NCBI GenBank assembly: GCA_021817505.1
Contig: JAKAUU010000031.1
Location: forward strand, 1 to 37,475
Reading direction: 5' to 3'
Source of the DNA: Microcaldota archaeon
Lineage (GTDB): Archaea; Micrarchaeota; Micrarchaeia; Micrarchaeales; CABMGC01
DNA length: 37,475 nt
Made by a program: the position numbers and the translations under genes. The notes under the pieces were generated by a model. The model did no database searches, was not told where the DNA came from, and saw only the letters and a list, made by a program, of their open reading frames with translations. Below are positions 1-8,994 of this stretch, piece after piece (within the stretch, counting starts at the first letter, position 1; each line of letters begins with the position of its first letter).

Positions 1-780
1 GGCGATCCGGTATCGAGGCATGCTGCACAATTCCTTATCAGGGAGTATGGCATTGATGAACGGAACAATAGGCAGATGCTTGGGGATGTAGAGCTGCTGA
101 AGCTTGATGGCAGGCCCATAGACGCAAACTATATAGACGCAAGGGCTTATTCCGCCATACTTTTTATGAGCAGGCACAGCAGCGCGGCAGGAGTGACCTC
201 CTTCACAGCGCATTCGCTTGGAAACTGGGGCTCTGATGCACGCCTTGGAGGCATGCCAAAAGCCCTTTCAGTATCCTCTCCGCTGCTTATGCTCTCTTCC
301 ATAAAGAAGCTGCGTGCTAATGCACAGGCAGATGTCGGCGTTGTCTTTGAAGCGACGCACCATGGGCCCTTCCTTAATACGCCGTCTGCATTCATCGAGT
401 TCGGGGGTAGCGAAGCTGCCATTAATGAACTGAAGCCTGCCGAAGAGCTGGGAAGGGCTGCGATCGATTCAGTTGCTGCGGTATCTGAAGGAAGTGTCGA
501 ATGCTCAAAGGTAGCCATAGGCATAGGCGGCAACCATTATCCATCAAAGTTCACAAAACTAGCTATTGAAAAGGAGTATGCATTCGGGCACATAATGCCG
601 AGCCATTCTTTTATAAAAGATGGCACCTCATGGAATACAGAGATGATCGGAGAGGCCTTTTCCAGGAGCGACCTTGAGACGGAACTTGCAGTCATAGAGT
701 GGAAGAGCATGGGCTCCGAATTGCGCACATCAGTCATTAATAAGCTTGACGAGCTGGGGATCGATTATGAAAGAGTATAA
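1..780 (+). CDS. dtdA: D-aminoacyl-tRNA deacylase, archaeal DTD2 type (5' partial)
   Basis: The product removes D-amino acids wrongly attached to tRNA, in the cytoplasm. The frame is open from base 1, and the residues before the track's first ATG (DPVSRHAAQFL...) resemble the family N-terminus, so the gene begins upstream of the window and the ATG at 76 is internal. Family signatures visible are the EATHHGP segment, probably metal-binding, and the GGNHYPSKFT segment near the C-terminal third. The stop overlaps the start of the downstream surface-protein gene by 14 bp, so the two are probably read from one transcript, although no functional link between them is obvious. I am confident of the family; only the N-terminus is missing. 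Confidence 0.88.
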   Translation, partial: GDPVSRHAAQFLIREYGIDERNNRQMLGDVELLKLDGRPIDANYIDARAYSAILFMSRHSSAAGVTSFTAHSLGNWGSDARLGGMPKALSVSSPLLMLSSIKKLRANAQADVGVVFEATHHGPFLNTPSAFIEFGGSEAAINELKPAEELGRAAIDSVAAVSEGSVECSKVAIGIGGNHYPSKFTKLAIEKEYAFGHIMPSHSFIKDGTSWNTEMIGEAFSRSDLETELAVIEWKSMGSELRTSVINKLDELGIDYERV

Positions 781-2743
781 GGCGGCTGTGTTCATTATAG
801 GCGTGATGCTTCTTATCTGCAGTGTAAACGCACAGTATTGGTTCCAGTACGGGGCTACAGGGGATCAGGCGGTGTACCAGAATACAGGCGCAGCTGTCAG
901 CATCCAGACTATTTACCAGCCGTACGTTAACAGCGGCTCCTTGGGATTCTGGACCGGGGAGAATCTTGCTAACGGGGCTTTCTTGCAGATCGGATATGTC
1001 ATAGAGAACCAGTCAGGTGAATATCCCGATTACTGCAATCAGTACAATTGCACCTCTTCTGAATACATTAAAAGGGGCAATGCGGAATGGTTCTATGAAT
1101 ACTTCCTCCCTAATTCGAACTCCAGCGGATTTACAGGTGCCATAGGGCCTGATGGATCCGCAGGGACCAACGGCACTTTTAACAGATACTCTTTCTATTA
1201 TTCCGGAGGAGAGTGGCACTTCCTTTTTAATGGCAATGTGATCGGGAGCGTAAACCTTGGCACGGGATCTTCAGGCAACAATGCGCCTGTTGCTTTCGGA
1301 GAGGTAGCCAACACCACGAGTGCAAACATAAAGATACTGCCGGTTATATTCTCAAACCTGTCGTTTTACAATTCTGCAGGGGCGGTGCACCCCGTGCCGC
1401 ACGGTTATTCTTACATAGGTTATGGAGTAGGCAGCGAAAAGGCTTTGCAGAATCCGTACGGGGTGAAGGAGCTTTCCCCCAGGATAAATTACTTTGAGGT
1501 TGGTTCCGGGCTTCCGCAGAATAGCAACGGCTATCAGCTGTGGAGCTTTGGGTACCGTCTAAGCGTGGTATCCGGGTACGGGAACGCTAACTATAGCTCA
1601 GAATACCAGGCATACTCTGCACAGTCGATATCAGAGCCTAAATACGTATACATAAACGGCAGAACCAGGGAGGCTTTCCAAGGATGGGCAGGCACCGGGG
1701 CAGGAAGCTATTCCGGGCCTGATAATTCCACGTTTATATCGATTGCAGGCAATATAACCGAACGTGCGGAGTGGAAGACGCAATACCTGATAAATATAAA
1801 TTCCACCCACGGGGCGGTTTCAGGGACAGGATGGTACGATTCGGGTAGTGCGGTGCATTATTCCGCTGAAAATTATACGGAGTATTACAACAGGACCGTA
1901 AGATATGTTTTCGCAGGATGGTCTAACGGAAACAAAAATCTTTCCGGACTGCTCTTTGCAGACTCTCCCGGCAATATAACGGCAATTTTCAACGAGGAGT
2001 ATTATGTCAACGCAAGCTCTAAATACGGCAGGGTTGAAGGAGTCGGCTGGTATGTGAACGGAACCGACGCTGCGCTTACCATCAGCAATTATACAATAGA
2101 CAAATCAAAGTTTGCGCGGATCTCCTTCTATCAGTGGAGCAACGGATCTTCCAAGCCCAACCTGAGCTTCACTGTAGAGGGGCCGGTCAGCCTGAATGCG
2201 CTATTCATGAATCAGTATCTTGCGAAATTCGATGCGATGGATGCTTATGGGAATAGGGTATTTCCATCGGAGATATACATAGACGGACAGCCTTATGGAA
2301 GGAACGTGTTCCTCTTCCCCAACCAGAGCTATAATGTAACCAGTGTCTACTACGACGGCATGCAGATAGCGCTGGATCAGAGGGTAAGCCTGTCTGGCAA
2401 TGGTACGATATTCCTGAACCTGCCGCTTTATGACGTTAATGCCACATTCACGGATCTTTTCGGCAATCCGGTAAATCCATATGTATACGCCAGCTTTGCA
2501 AATGGCACATCGTCAAACCTGCAAAGCGAGTATGGAAGGATAAGTTTCGTGGACCTGCCTTACGGAAAGGTAAACATAAGCGCCACTTATTCCGGGATAA
2601 CCGAATATGCTTCCGCGTCGATGGGAAGTGGCGTAAGGATGCTCTTCTTCTCGCCGTATGACATTGCCGTTCTTGTGGCGATAGTGGCTGTTGCGTTTGT
2701 AATATACTTCATTTCAAGATCAAGGCTCCATAGGAAGAGGTAA
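767..2743 (+). CDS. Large secreted surface protein with InlB-like repeats and C-terminal membrane anchor
   Basis: The track starts at a TTG (746), but ATG at 767 begins directly with a good signal peptide (MKEYKAAVFIIGVMLLICSVNA), so I prefer it; the protein is then 658 residues. After the signal comes a Tyr/Gly/Ser-rich beta-rich region resembling a lectin-like fold (about 23-210). Roughly 270-475 holds three divergent copies of a module with the pattern 'Y.v......G.v.G.GWY..G....' and '...F..WSNG', like the divergent InlB B-repeat family. Next comes a beta-sandwich-like region, then a single membrane helix (about 632-652) with a basic tail (RSRLHRKR). N-glycosylation sequons are abundant. 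It is probably displayed outside the cell and tail-anchored, for adhesion or as envelope material. The exact role is unknown. Confidence 0.8.
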   Translation: MKEYKAAVFIIGVMLLICSVNAQYWFQYGATGDQAVYQNTGAAVSIQTIYQPYVNSGSLGFWTGENLANGAFLQIGYVIENQSGEYPDYCNQYNCTSSEYIKRGNAEWFYEYFLPNSNSSGFTGAIGPDGSAGTNGTFNRYSFYYSGGEWHFLFNGNVIGSVNLGTGSSGNNAPVAFGEVANTTSANIKILPVIFSNLSFYNSAGAVHPVPHGYSYIGYGVGSEKALQNPYGVKELSPRINYFEVGSGLPQNSNGYQLWSFGYRLSVVSGYGNANYSSEYQAYSAQSISEPKYVYINGRTREAFQGWAGTGAGSYSGPDNSTFISIAGNITERAEWKTQYLININSTHGAVSGTGWYDSGSAVHYSAENYTEYYNRTVRYVFAGWSNGNKNLSGLLFADSPGNITAIFNEEYYVNASSKYGRVEGVGWYVNGTDAALTISNYTIDKSKFARISFYQWSNGSSKPNLSFTVEGPVSLNALFMNQYLAKFDAMDAYGNRVFPSEIYIDGQPYGRNVFLFPNQSYNVTSVYYDGMQIALDQRVSLSGNGTIFLNLPLYDVNATFTDLFGNPVNPYVYASFANGTSSNLQSEYGRISFVDLPYGKVNISATYSGITEYASASMGSGVRMLFFSPYDIAVLVAIVAVAFVIYFISRSRLHRKR

Positions 2744-2781
2744 AAGATTATAATTACTCTGTAGGATTAGATAGTGGTAAT

Positions 2782-3303
2782 ATGCGCGTAGTGATGCTTA
2801 TTCCTCCGAAGGACTTCAGGGACGAATCCGTATCTAGCTTGAAGAACATGCTTGAGAAGTGGGGAATAGAGGTGGTTCTTGCAAGCTACTCGAAAAAGGA
2901 GTGCGTCGGTTCCCATGGGGCCGTCTACAGCAAGTTTCTTAATGCAGGGCACATAAAGAGCGCAGACTATGATGCCATAATACTTATAGACGGGGCAGGG
3001 ATCGAATCGTATAAGCTTTACGATTTCAGGCCGCTTCTCGAGACGGTTTCCTCATTCGCAAATACCGGCAAGATGATAGTGGGCATAAACAATGGAATAA
3101 AGATAATGGCGCGTGCGAATGTAGTTTCCGATATAAGGGTGGCTGCCCCGAATAACCAAGCCATAAAGGATATGATAAGGCTTTATCACGGCAAGCTCTC
3201 TGAGAATTATCTTGAGGATCAAAGGAACATAGTAACGCTTAGCGACCCTGAAAGGATAGACAGGCTATCAGATCTGCTTCTGCACAGGCTGGGGGCAAAA
3301 TAG
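2782..3303 (+). CDS. DJ-1/PfpI-like protein lacking the catalytic cysteine
   Basis: This 173-residue protein has the flavodoxin-like layout of the DJ-1/PfpI superfamily: an N-terminal strand (MRVVMLIPP), the DFRDES segment carrying the conserved glutamate (E15), and the nucleophile-elbow region after TGKMIVGI. Active members read A-I-C-H-G at the elbow; here it is GINNG, so both the nucleophilic Cys and the following His are Asn (residues 103-104). It therefore cannot use the usual cysteine chemistry, and a binding, chaperone or structural role is more likely. It lies 38 bp after the surface-protein gene, with an AT-rich stretch resembling a TATA box in the gap, so it may have its own promoter. 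The family call is fairly secure, the function is not. Confidence 0.75.
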   Translation: MRVVMLIPPKDFRDESVSSLKNMLEKWGIEVVLASYSKKECVGSHGAVYSKFLNAGHIKSADYDAIILIDGAGIESYKLYDFRPLLETVSSFANTGKMIVGINNGIKIMARANVVSDIRVAAPNNQAIKDMIRLYHGKLSENYLEDQRNIVTLSDPERIDRLSDLLLHRLGAK

Positions 3304-3310
3304 GCATTCC

Positions 3311-3667
3311 TCATTTGTAGAATATGTGCCGCTCTGCGCCGCATGCACACGTATATGAGATATAACCCTTTTCCGATACCACTCTGACCTTTGCATTTAT
3401 GCCTGGGACAAGCGGATTGTGGCATGAACGGCATATGTAAAGACGCACATTATCTGGAATTTTTATCCTGTAGTGAGAGCTTATCTCTTCCGCTATGCGG
3501 ATATATCGGCTGCCCAGGCCGTTCATCGGCGATTTTGGATTAAGGGACTCCTTTGCAAGATCGAAGAGCCTCGTTATCCTGTACTGCGCAACCTCCTGCT
3601 GCACCTTGTTCCCCTTCAAGATATCAACCCGCTTTTCTCCTCCTGAGAATGGCGTATGCGGCGCCAA
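3311..3667 (-). CDS. rnp4: Ribonuclease P protein component 4 (Rpp21/Rnp4)
   Basis: This is a protein subunit of archaeal RNase P, which trims the 5' leader of pre-tRNAs. An N-terminal helical part (QYRITRLFDLAKES) and a second helix with SRYIRIAEEISSHYRIKIP precede a zinc ribbon with two CxxC-type pairs (CRSCHNPLVPGINAKVRV ... CACG), the family hallmark. The track start (ATG 3667) overlaps the upstream gene by 44 bp. TTG at 3619, just after that gene's stop, or a GTG slightly further in with AAGGGG six bases upstream, is equally plausible and gives a more usual length of about 100 residues. It is probably co-transcribed with the tail-anchored protein upstream. Confidence 0.87.
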   Translation of the reverse strand: MAPHTPFSGGEKRVDILKGNKVQQEVAQYRITRLFDLAKESLNPKSPMNGLGSRYIRIAEEISSHYRIKIPDNVRLYICRSCHNPLVPGINAKVRVVSEKGYISYTCACGAERHIFYK

Positions 3668-4331
3668 GCAGCCCTATGATTATGATGATCAGGAGAGCGT
3701 ACCCTATCGGGCTGCTTTGCTGTTCCGATGTGCCCGTAGTGTTGGAGATTGTCGTCGTATTTAGATAGGTGGTTGTATTGATGGCCGGAGGTATCGAAGT
3801 TGTGAAATTCTGGACTGAGGTGGTTTTCTGGGTGATGGGAGCAGTAGTTATCGAGGTGCTGTTTGGATTGCTGACATTATTCATGGCGCGCTCTATCCCT
3901 AGATAATCGCCGTATAACGTCCTGTTGAGTATTGTCAGGTTGACTATCTCTGTAAAATTGGTGGGATTGCCTCCTATCGCGCGAAGGTACAGCCTGTACA
4001 TGTTCGAGGGAGTATGTATGGTTGGGGATACGCGTATATAACCGACAAACGGAGGGTATCCGCTGTTGTTCACCATCTGTATGCTTAGGTTATATTTTGA
4101 GAAAGAGCTTTGGTTCAGCAGTTCTAGAGTGGTATAGCTGCTTATGTTTGATAGTGGAAAGACCACAAAGCTGATGTTCCCGCTCTGATAATTGGGCATT
4201 ACATCCGTGATGTTAATTATGATTGTCGAGTATCCGGTAGCATTTTGATTGGTTGAATTTGTATTGGCAGCATAAGATGTTGATATTAATGCAAAAACAA
4301 GCAACGTAAATGCATATGTATAAATGCGCAT
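3624..4331 (-). CDS. Secreted, tail-anchored membrane protein of unknown function
   Basis: The protein has 235 residues. An N-terminal signal peptide (MRIYTYAFTLLVFALISTSYA) is followed by an Asn/Thr/Ser-rich extracytoplasmic domain with many NxT/S sequons, then a long Thr-rich, probably glycosylated linker (about 160-200). A C-terminal membrane helix (IGYALLIIIIIGLLGAAYAIL) ends in the basic stop-transfer tail RRRKAG. The layout is the same as in the protein at 12877-13614, but I see no sequence similarity beyond the linker and tail. A TATA-like TTTAAAAT lies about 34 nt before the ATG. I do not recognise the extracellular domain. Confidence 0.72.
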   Translation of the reverse strand: MRIYTYAFTLLVFALISTSYAANTNSTNQNATGYSTIIINITDVMPNYQSGNISFVVFPLSNISSYTTLELLNQSSFSKYNLSIQMVNNSGYPPFVGYIRVSPTIHTPSNMYRLYLRAIGGNPTNFTEIVNLTILNRTLYGDYLGIERAMNNVSNPNSTSITTAPITQKTTSVQNFTTSIPPAINTTTYLNTTTISNTTGTSEQQSSPIGYALLIIIIIGLLGAAYAILRRRKAG

Positions 4332-4379
4332 ATTACCAGATAGAGATTAGAATCCCTATTTTAAATAAGTATATGCTTG

Positions 4380-5504
4380 CTAGAAAAATCCGAACTTCTT
4401 CTTGGACGTGCCTTTGTGCTCTTCTCCAAGTTCCTTTAGCTTTTCAATAAGGTCCTTCTCGTCTTTGGATAGGTCCTTTGGTATCGATATGTTTATGCTT
4501 ATGATCTCATCTCCGATTGCACTGCCGTTAAATCTCTTTATTCCTTCATCCCTTAGGAATATGCGCTTCCCGGCCTGCGTGCCCCCTTCAATCTCTATCT
4601 CTTTTGTGCCATGAAGAAGCGTAGGGACCGTTATGCCGCCTCCCAGTATTGCAGTGTAGTAGGGGACTGAGACCTCTGCAAGTATATTGTCCCCATTCCT
4701 TTTGAATAGATGATGCTTCAGCTCGCGTATCTCTATGTACAGATCGCCATTGCCGTCCTTGCCGAAGTCGCCCATTCCTTCCAGCCTAAGGCGCATGCCA
4801 TCAGTAACCCCTGCAGGGATACTGACCTCAACATTCTCTGATGCGACTATTCCACCCTTTCCTGAACAGGTTCTGCACTGCTTGTCATAGTAGGTGCCTG
4901 CGCCGCCGCATGCTTCGCAGGTCGTGACCGTGTTTATGCTCCCGAACATTGAACGCTGCTGCTTTGAGACGTACCCTACTCCTTTGCATTTGGGGCACTT
5001 TGCAGGTTTTGATCCTGGTTCGCCGCCGGAGCCTGAGCATCGCGAGCACGCCTTAAGATGCTTTATGGTTATCTTCTTCTTTGTTCCTCTGGCTATCTCA
5101 TCCAATGAGAGATCCATCCTGTAAAGTATGCTCTGGCCGACATTCCTCTTCTGTGCCTGCCCGCCGAAGAAGCTGCCGAACAGGTCTTCCGAGCCGAAGC
5201 CTCCGAAGTTGACGTTGAATCCGATGTCCCTGAAGATATCCTCGAAGTTGACCCCTCTGAAGATATCCTCCTGGGAGTACTGCCTGTTGAACATGTCTGG
5301 CCCGTATGTATCGTACTGTTTGCGTTTTTCCTCGTTCCCAAGTACGGCATATGCCTCGTTTATCTCCTGCATCTTCGTCTTGGCTTCATCGCTCTTATTC
5401 ACATCGGGATGGTACTTCAGGACGAGCTTCCTGTAGGCTTCCTTGATCTGGGCTTGGCTAGTTCCCTTGGCTACTCCCAGAATACCATAGTAGTCTTTTG
5501 CCAT
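4380..5504 (-). CDS. dnaJ: Chaperone protein DnaJ (Hsp40)
   Basis: This is the co-chaperone that stimulates the DnaK ATPase and delivers unfolded clients. The J-domain spans about 4-68 with HPD at 32-34. A short, Phe/Asp-rich linker with few glycines replaces the usual long G/F region. A zinc region with four CxxCxGxG repeats lies at about 153-217 (CSRCSGSG, CPKCKGVG, CEACGGAG, CRTCSGKG), followed by the two C-terminal substrate-binding domains. At 374 residues it is a full-length type I DnaJ. It is the last gene of the wHTH-grpE-dnaK-dnaJ operon, 9 bp after dnaK. AAGGT lies six bases before the ATG and supports this start. Confidence 0.97.
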   Translation of the reverse strand: MAKDYYGILGVAKGTSQAQIKEAYRKLVLKYHPDVNKSDEAKTKMQEINEAYAVLGNEEKRKQYDTYGPDMFNRQYSQEDIFRGVNFEDIFRDIGFNVNFGGFGSEDLFGSFFGGQAQKRNVGQSILYRMDLSLDEIARGTKKKITIKHLKACSRCSGSGGEPGSKPAKCPKCKGVGYVSKQQRSMFGSINTVTTCEACGGAGTYYDKQCRTCSGKGGIVASENVEVSIPAGVTDGMRLRLEGMGDFGKDGNGDLYIEIRELKHHLFKRNGDNILAEVSVPYYTAILGGGITVPTLLHGTKEIEIEGGTQAGKRIFLRDEGIKRFNGSAIGDEIISINISIPKDLSKDEKDLIEKLKELGEEHKGTSKKKFGFF

Positions 5505-5513
5505 GGTGCTACC

Positions 5514-7364
5514 TTATTTCTGCACTTTGAAATCGGCATCTACGCTTCCGTCTGATCCGCTGCCCTGACCGTCTTCGGAACCAGGACCTGGGGGAGCTGG
5601 CCCAGGATCTCCCTGTTCGCCTTGGCCGTACATGCTGCCTCCGACCTTCTGCAGCTCCTCCCTGAGCTTGTCCAGGTTGTCCCTCATGCCTTGGTAATCC
5701 TCAGCCTTTATGGATTTGTCCAGGTCATCCCTTATGCCGGTTATGCTTCCTGCAACATCCGCAGGTATCTTGTCCTTGTAGTCCTTAAGGGTCCTGTCCG
5801 TAGTGTACAATACCGACTCGGCATCATTCTTGAGCTGGACCTTTTCCAGAAGCTCCTTGTCCTGCTCCGCGTTGGATTCGGCTTCCTTTATCTTCCTGTC
5901 TATCTCATCCCTGTTCATCTTGTTCGGAGCCATTACCTGCAGGCTCTGCTCCTTGCCGGTTGCTTTGTCCTTCGCATGCACATGCAGTATGCCGTTCGCA
6001 TCTATGTCGAAGGTAACCTCTATCTGAGGCACTCCCCTTCTTGCAGGAGGAAGCCCGGTTAGCTCAAACCTTCCGAGTTCGATGTTGTCCTTTGCGAGAC
6101 CTCTCTCGCCCTGCAGTATGTGTATATCGACCGTCGGCTGGTTATCATCAGCCGTCGTAAATATCTGGGATCTCTTTACAGGTACGGTCGTATTCCTGTC
6201 GATTATCCTTGTCATTATCCCTCCCATCGTCTCCAGGCCGAGAGAGAGTGGAGTGACATCAAGGAGAACTACGTCCTTTACCTCTCCGGTTAGGACGCCT
6301 GCCTGTACCGCTGCGCCGAATGCCACTGCTTCCATAGGGTCTACCCCCCTTTCGATCTTCTTGCCGAGAAGCTGCTCTATGTACCTCTGTACTATCGGCA
6401 TTCTTGTCGGGCCTCCTACAAGAATGACCTTGTCTATGTCCTTAGGCTCAAGCTTGGCATCCTTCAGTGCCTGCATGACAGGTTTTGTAGTCTTTTCCAC
6501 TATCGGTATGACTATCTCCTCCAGTTTTGCCCTGCTCATCTGGTATGAGAAGTTGACAGGGGAGTTATTGGCACCCATGGCTAGGAAAGGCAGGTTTATG
6601 TCTGTTGACAGGGTTGTCGAAAGCTCTATCTTGGCGCGTTCACCGGCCTCTCTTACTCTCTGCACAGCCTGCTTGTCCTTCGATACATCAACGCCTGCGC
6701 TCTTCTTTATCTCTGCAAGAAGGAAATCGACAAGAGAGTTGTCCATATCGGTACCTCCCAGATGGGTATCGCCGCTTGTAGACTTAACCTCGAATACACC
6801 TCCGCCGAATTCCATTATTGTTACGTCAAGGGTACCTCCTCCGAAGTCGTATACGAGAACCTTTGCCTCCTTTGTGCCTTTATCTATCCCGTATGCAAGC
6901 GATGCTGCAGTAGGTTCGTTGACCAGTCTTACGACCTCTAGTCCTGCTATCTCCCCCGCATCCTTCGTTGCCTGCCGCTGGTTGTCGTCGAAGTATGCAG
7001 GCACGGTTATTACTGCCTTTGTTACCTCCTCTCCGAGGAAGGCTTCGGCATCCTTTTTTATCTTCTGCAGGAGCGCTGCGGAGAGTTCCTGGGGAGAGTA
7101 TTTCTTTCCAAATATCTCATACTTGAAATCAGTTCCCATCTTCCTCTTGAAAGTGGCAACGGTGCCTTCCGGATTAGCTACTGCCTGCCTCCTTGCAGGT
7201 TCGCCCACAAGCCTCTGGCCGTCCTTTGTGAATGCAACGTAGCTGGGAAATGACTTTCCATAAAGCGAAGTTCCTTCTGCACTTGGTATCAGAACCGGCC
7301 TGCCTCCTTCCAATACTGCTGCTGCGCTGTTGCTTGTTCCAAGATCTATTCCAATAATTTTCAT
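5514..7364 (-). CDS. dnaK: Chaperone protein DnaK (Hsp70)
   Basis: This is an ATP-driven folding chaperone. Nucleotide-domain signatures are present in order: [15 protein letters not shown] at the N-terminus, the phosphate-2 motif [11 protein letters not shown], and VGGPTRMP. The substrate-binding domain ([14 protein letters not shown]...) and helical lid follow, and a Gly/Pro-rich flexible tail ends DADFKVQK, much like bacterial DnaK. The track places the start at GTG 7373. ATG at 7364 is better because it begins one base after the grpE stop and has AAGGTGA immediately upstream, giving 616 residues. DnaK is patchy in archaea and generally attributed to transfer from bacteria. It forms an operon with grpE and dnaJ. 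Confidence 0.97.
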   Translation of the reverse strand: MKIIGIDLGTSNSAAAVLEGGRPVLIPSAEGTSLYGKSFPSYVAFTKDGQRLVGEPARRQAVANPEGTVATFKRKMGTDFKYEIFGKKYSPQELSAALLQKIKKDAEAFLGEEVTKAVITVPAYFDDNQRQATKDAGEIAGLEVVRLVNEPTAASLAYGIDKGTKEAKVLVYDFGGGTLDVTIMEFGGGVFEVKSTSGDTHLGGTDMDNSLVDFLLAEIKKSAGVDVSKDKQAVQRVREAGERAKIELSTTLSTDINLPFLAMGANNSPVNFSYQMSRAKLEEIVIPIVEKTTKPVMQALKDAKLEPKDIDKVILVGGPTRMPIVQRYIEQLLGKKIERGVDPMEAVAFGAAVQAGVLTGEVKDVVLLDVTPLSLGLETMGGIMTRIIDRNTTVPVKRSQIFTTADDNQPTVDIHILQGERGLAKDNIELGRFELTGLPPARRGVPQIEVTFDIDANGILHVHAKDKATGKEQSLQVMAPNKMNRDEIDRKIKEAESNAEQDKELLEKVQLKNDAESVLYTTDRTLKDYKDKIPADVAGSITGIRDDLDKSIKAEDYQGMRDNLDKLREELQKVGGSMYGQGEQGDPGPAPPGPGSEDGQGSGSDGSVDADFKVQK

Positions 7365-7365
7365 T

Positions 7366-7920
7366 TTATTCACCTTTTTCTTCTTTGTTTTCCGTGCTTT
7401 CTTCTGGATTTATTTTTTCATCATGCTTTTTCTTTGCTATTATGACTGATGCGGGCCTTAGCATTATGTCTTTGAATTTGTAGCCGTTCCTTATCACTCC
7501 CAATACCGTCCCTTCTTCCTTGTCGCTTTCTTCGGCAAGTACTATCTCGTGTTTGTAAGGGTCATACCTTCCTGAAGAGTCTATCACCTGCAATCCTGCA
7601 GACTTCAGTATGCTGATCATGTTGGAATATATCAGACTTACGCCCTTTGCATGCTCCTGCTTAAGGTCCATCGTGCTTATCGCAAGCTCGAATTCATCTA
7701 TTACCGGCAGGAGCCTTGATATCATCTCCGCTTTGGCCTTGTCCGACGATGCGTTCAGGTCCTTTGCTATCCTCTTCTTGTAATTGTCAAATTCTGCGGT
7801 CAGCCTGAGGATGCGCTCCTTGAGCTCAGCTATCTCTTTCTCCGAAGCGACTTGTTCTTTTCCAGCTTCCGCTTCAGGTTCATTCTTTTCTTCTTTCTCT
7901 CCATTTTCTGTATCCTGCAT
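7366..7920 (-). CDS. grpE: Nucleotide exchange factor GrpE
   Basis: GrpE releases ADP from DnaK. An acidic, Glu/Lys-rich N-terminus precedes a long coiled coil ([23 protein letters not shown]) and the C-terminal beta domain, which holds the typical segment [46 protein letters not shown]. The track start at 7959 would extend the overlap with the regulator gene. ATG at 7920, beginning [11 protein letters not shown] with GAGGGT just upstream, gives a normal 184-residue GrpE and still overlaps the regulator by 41 bp, which suggests translational coupling. Confidence 0.94.
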   Translation of the reverse strand: MQDTENGEKEEKNEPEAEAGKEQVASEKEIAELKERILRLTAEFDNYKKRIAKDLNASSDKAKAEMISRLLPVIDEFELAISTMDLKQEHAKGVSLIYSNMISILKSAGLQVIDSSGRYDPYKHEIVLAEESDKEEGTVLGVIRNGYKFKDIMLRPASVIIAKKKHDEKINPEESTENKEEKGE

Positions 7921-8326
7921 CTGAATTACCCTCGAATAAACTGTCCATTCGCTGTGCAAACTCCATCATACGCCCGAATTCCCTGTCAATCTCATTCTGC
8001 AGCTCCTCAAGAGTGCTCTCCATGTCCTCGGAACGCAGATAATACTTTCTTCCTCTGCGTATCACAAGACCTGAGTATATGAACCTGTTTAGATGATATA
8101 TGACAGTGCTCCTGGGAAGTTTGAGCTTTTGGTTTAGGACCTTGCTTGTGGTCCCGTCACCGTGCATGCTTGTCTGTATTATCTCCTTTAGCAGTACAGG
8201 CTCTATCTCGCTCTTCTCTCCTGAGAGGCCGAATACCCTGCAGAACCAATCTACCAGTTCGGCAGCGTCTCCTCTTTCTGATGGCTTGCCCACTGTCTTT
8301 ATTATTATCTTGTCTCCAGAGGACAT
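7880..8326 (-). CDS. Winged-helix regulator heading the heat-shock operon
   Basis: This is a 148-residue protein when begun at ATG 8326 (MSSGDKIIIK); the track's extra 30 residues are translated promoter. The central part (about 55-110) is a winged helix: LLKEIIQTS, then NQKLKLPRSTVIYHLNRFIYSGLVIRRGRKYYLRS, with the recognition helix at RSTVIYHLNRF and a basic wing. A C-terminal coiled, charged helix (STLEELQNEIDREFGRMMEFAQRM) probably dimerises. It is the first gene of the grpE-dnaK-dnaJ operon, so I infer an autoregulating heat-shock repressor or activator, comparable in role but not shown to be related to Phr of Pyrococcus. TATA at 8347-8355 is 29 nt before the ATG, so the mRNA is probably leaderless. 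Confidence 0.8.
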   Translation of the reverse strand: MSSGDKIIIKTVGKPSERGDAAELVDWFCRVFGLSGEKSEIEPVLLKEIIQTSMHGDGTTSKVLNQKLKLPRSTVIYHLNRFIYSGLVIRRGRKYYLRSEDMESTLEELQNEIDREFGRMMEFAQRMDSLFEGNSDAGYRKWRERRKE

Positions 8327-8331
8327 GATGC

Positions 8332-8355
8332 TATTATGCACATGTAATATATAAA
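8332..8355 (-). promoter_or_regulatory. Promoter of the heat-shock operon with small inverted repeat
   Basis: On the minus strand TTTATATAT (8355-8347) lies 29 nt upstream of the regulator's ATG, the spacing expected for an archaeal leaderless transcript. Just downstream, overlapping the TATA end, TATTA and TAATA form a 5-bp inverted repeat separated by eight bases (8332-8349). A factor bound there would block polymerase recruitment. It is a candidate autoregulatory operator, but the arms are short and AT-rich. Confidence 0.5.
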
Positions 8356-8423
8356 TATTTGCTTTTTTTGAATAATTAATTGAAATATTCCAACATTTAT
8401 TTGTAAATATTAGCATTTATATA

Positions 8424-8432
8424 TTATAAATA
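8424..8432 (+). promoter_or_regulatory. TATA box of the acylphosphatase gene
   Basis: TTATAAATA begins 27 nt before the ATG at 8451, so transcription should start at or next to the start codon. It sits in an AT-rich divergent promoter region shared with the heat-shock operon. Confidence 0.55.
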
Positions 8433-8450
8433 CCATAAAGCACCGATTGG

Positions 8451-8741
8451 ATGAAGATCCTTTTGATAGTGCATGGAACGGTGCAGGGAGTAGGCTATAG
8501 ATGGCTTGTCAAAAGAGTCGCTTTCCGTAATAACGTGAACGGCAGCGTAAGGAACATGAAGGATGGCAGCGTTAGGATAATAGCAATAGCTGACAGCTCT
8601 TCATTGAAAATATTCGAGAAGGAGATATGTGTGGATATCAGAGGAGGACCATCAGTGATGCATGTGGAAAGATACGAAGAGCACTCTGAAATGTTTCCAG
8701 AGTGCCCGGAATATGAGAAATTCATCATAGAAAATGATTAG
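8451..8741 (+). CDS. acyP: Acylphosphatase
   Basis: The enzyme hydrolyses carboxyl-phosphate bonds of small acylphosphates such as 1,3-bisphosphoglycerate. The 96-residue length is normal. The phosphate-binding loop with the catalytic arginine is VQGVGYR (R17), and the catalytic asparagine lies in GSVRNMKDGSV (N35). The last part, IRGGPSVMHVERYEE, matches the usual final strand region. It is a single gene, divergent from the heat-shock operon and transcribed from its own near-leaderless promoter. Confidence 0.93.
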   Translation: MKILLIVHGTVQGVGYRWLVKRVAFRNNVNGSVRNMKDGSVRIIAIADSSSLKIFEKEICVDIRGGPSVMHVERYEEHSEMFPECPEYEKFIIEND

Positions 8742-8778
8742 ATTACTAAGGGTTTTCTGCAGACCGCCGATTATGCTG

Positions 8779-8994
8779 TTATCCTATAAACAGCGGCTCT
8801 CCACCGTAGTTATCCGACTGGTCGTATATCGTGTTTTTTATCCTGCTTTTTGGATTGCTTTCGATGAATACTTGATTCTTATCACTCCTGAAGCTTTCCT
8901 TCAGGGAGTCTATCCCATATACCGGAGCGCCGATCCCAAGTGCCTCGGTCTTGTTGTTTGTCGCCTCTTTGGTTTTTGATCCCATATCAATCAC
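8779..8994 (-). CDS. Small hydrophilic protein, unknown
   Basis: A 71-codon ORF beginning GTG (8994), or 68 codons from ATG 8985. It is charged and hydrophilic (MGSKTKEATNNKTEAL...), with no recognised motif. Support comes from the promoter: TATAAATA lies 29 nt before the GTG, the same geometry as other genes here. The opposite-strand ORF 8734-8979 is rich in Leu/Phe/Arg/Cys and overlaps the acyP end, so I regard it as a shadow. The function cannot be guessed. Confidence 0.42.
   Translation of the reverse strand: MIDMGSKTKEATNNKTEALGIGAPVYGIDSLKESFRSDKNQVFIESNPKSRIKNTIYDQSDNYGGEPLFIG

Noticed and set aside
6082-7242. 386-aa ORF on the plus strand
   Set aside because: It is antisense to dnaK, low-complexity in composition (Ser/Thr/Pro/Ile rich) and without promoter or motif; a typical shadow of a conserved gene.
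8734-8979. 81-aa plus-strand ORF after acylphosphatase
   Set aside because: Composition is shadow-like (Leu/Phe/Arg/Cys rich), it overlaps the acyP end, and the opposite-strand frame has a well-spaced TATA box.
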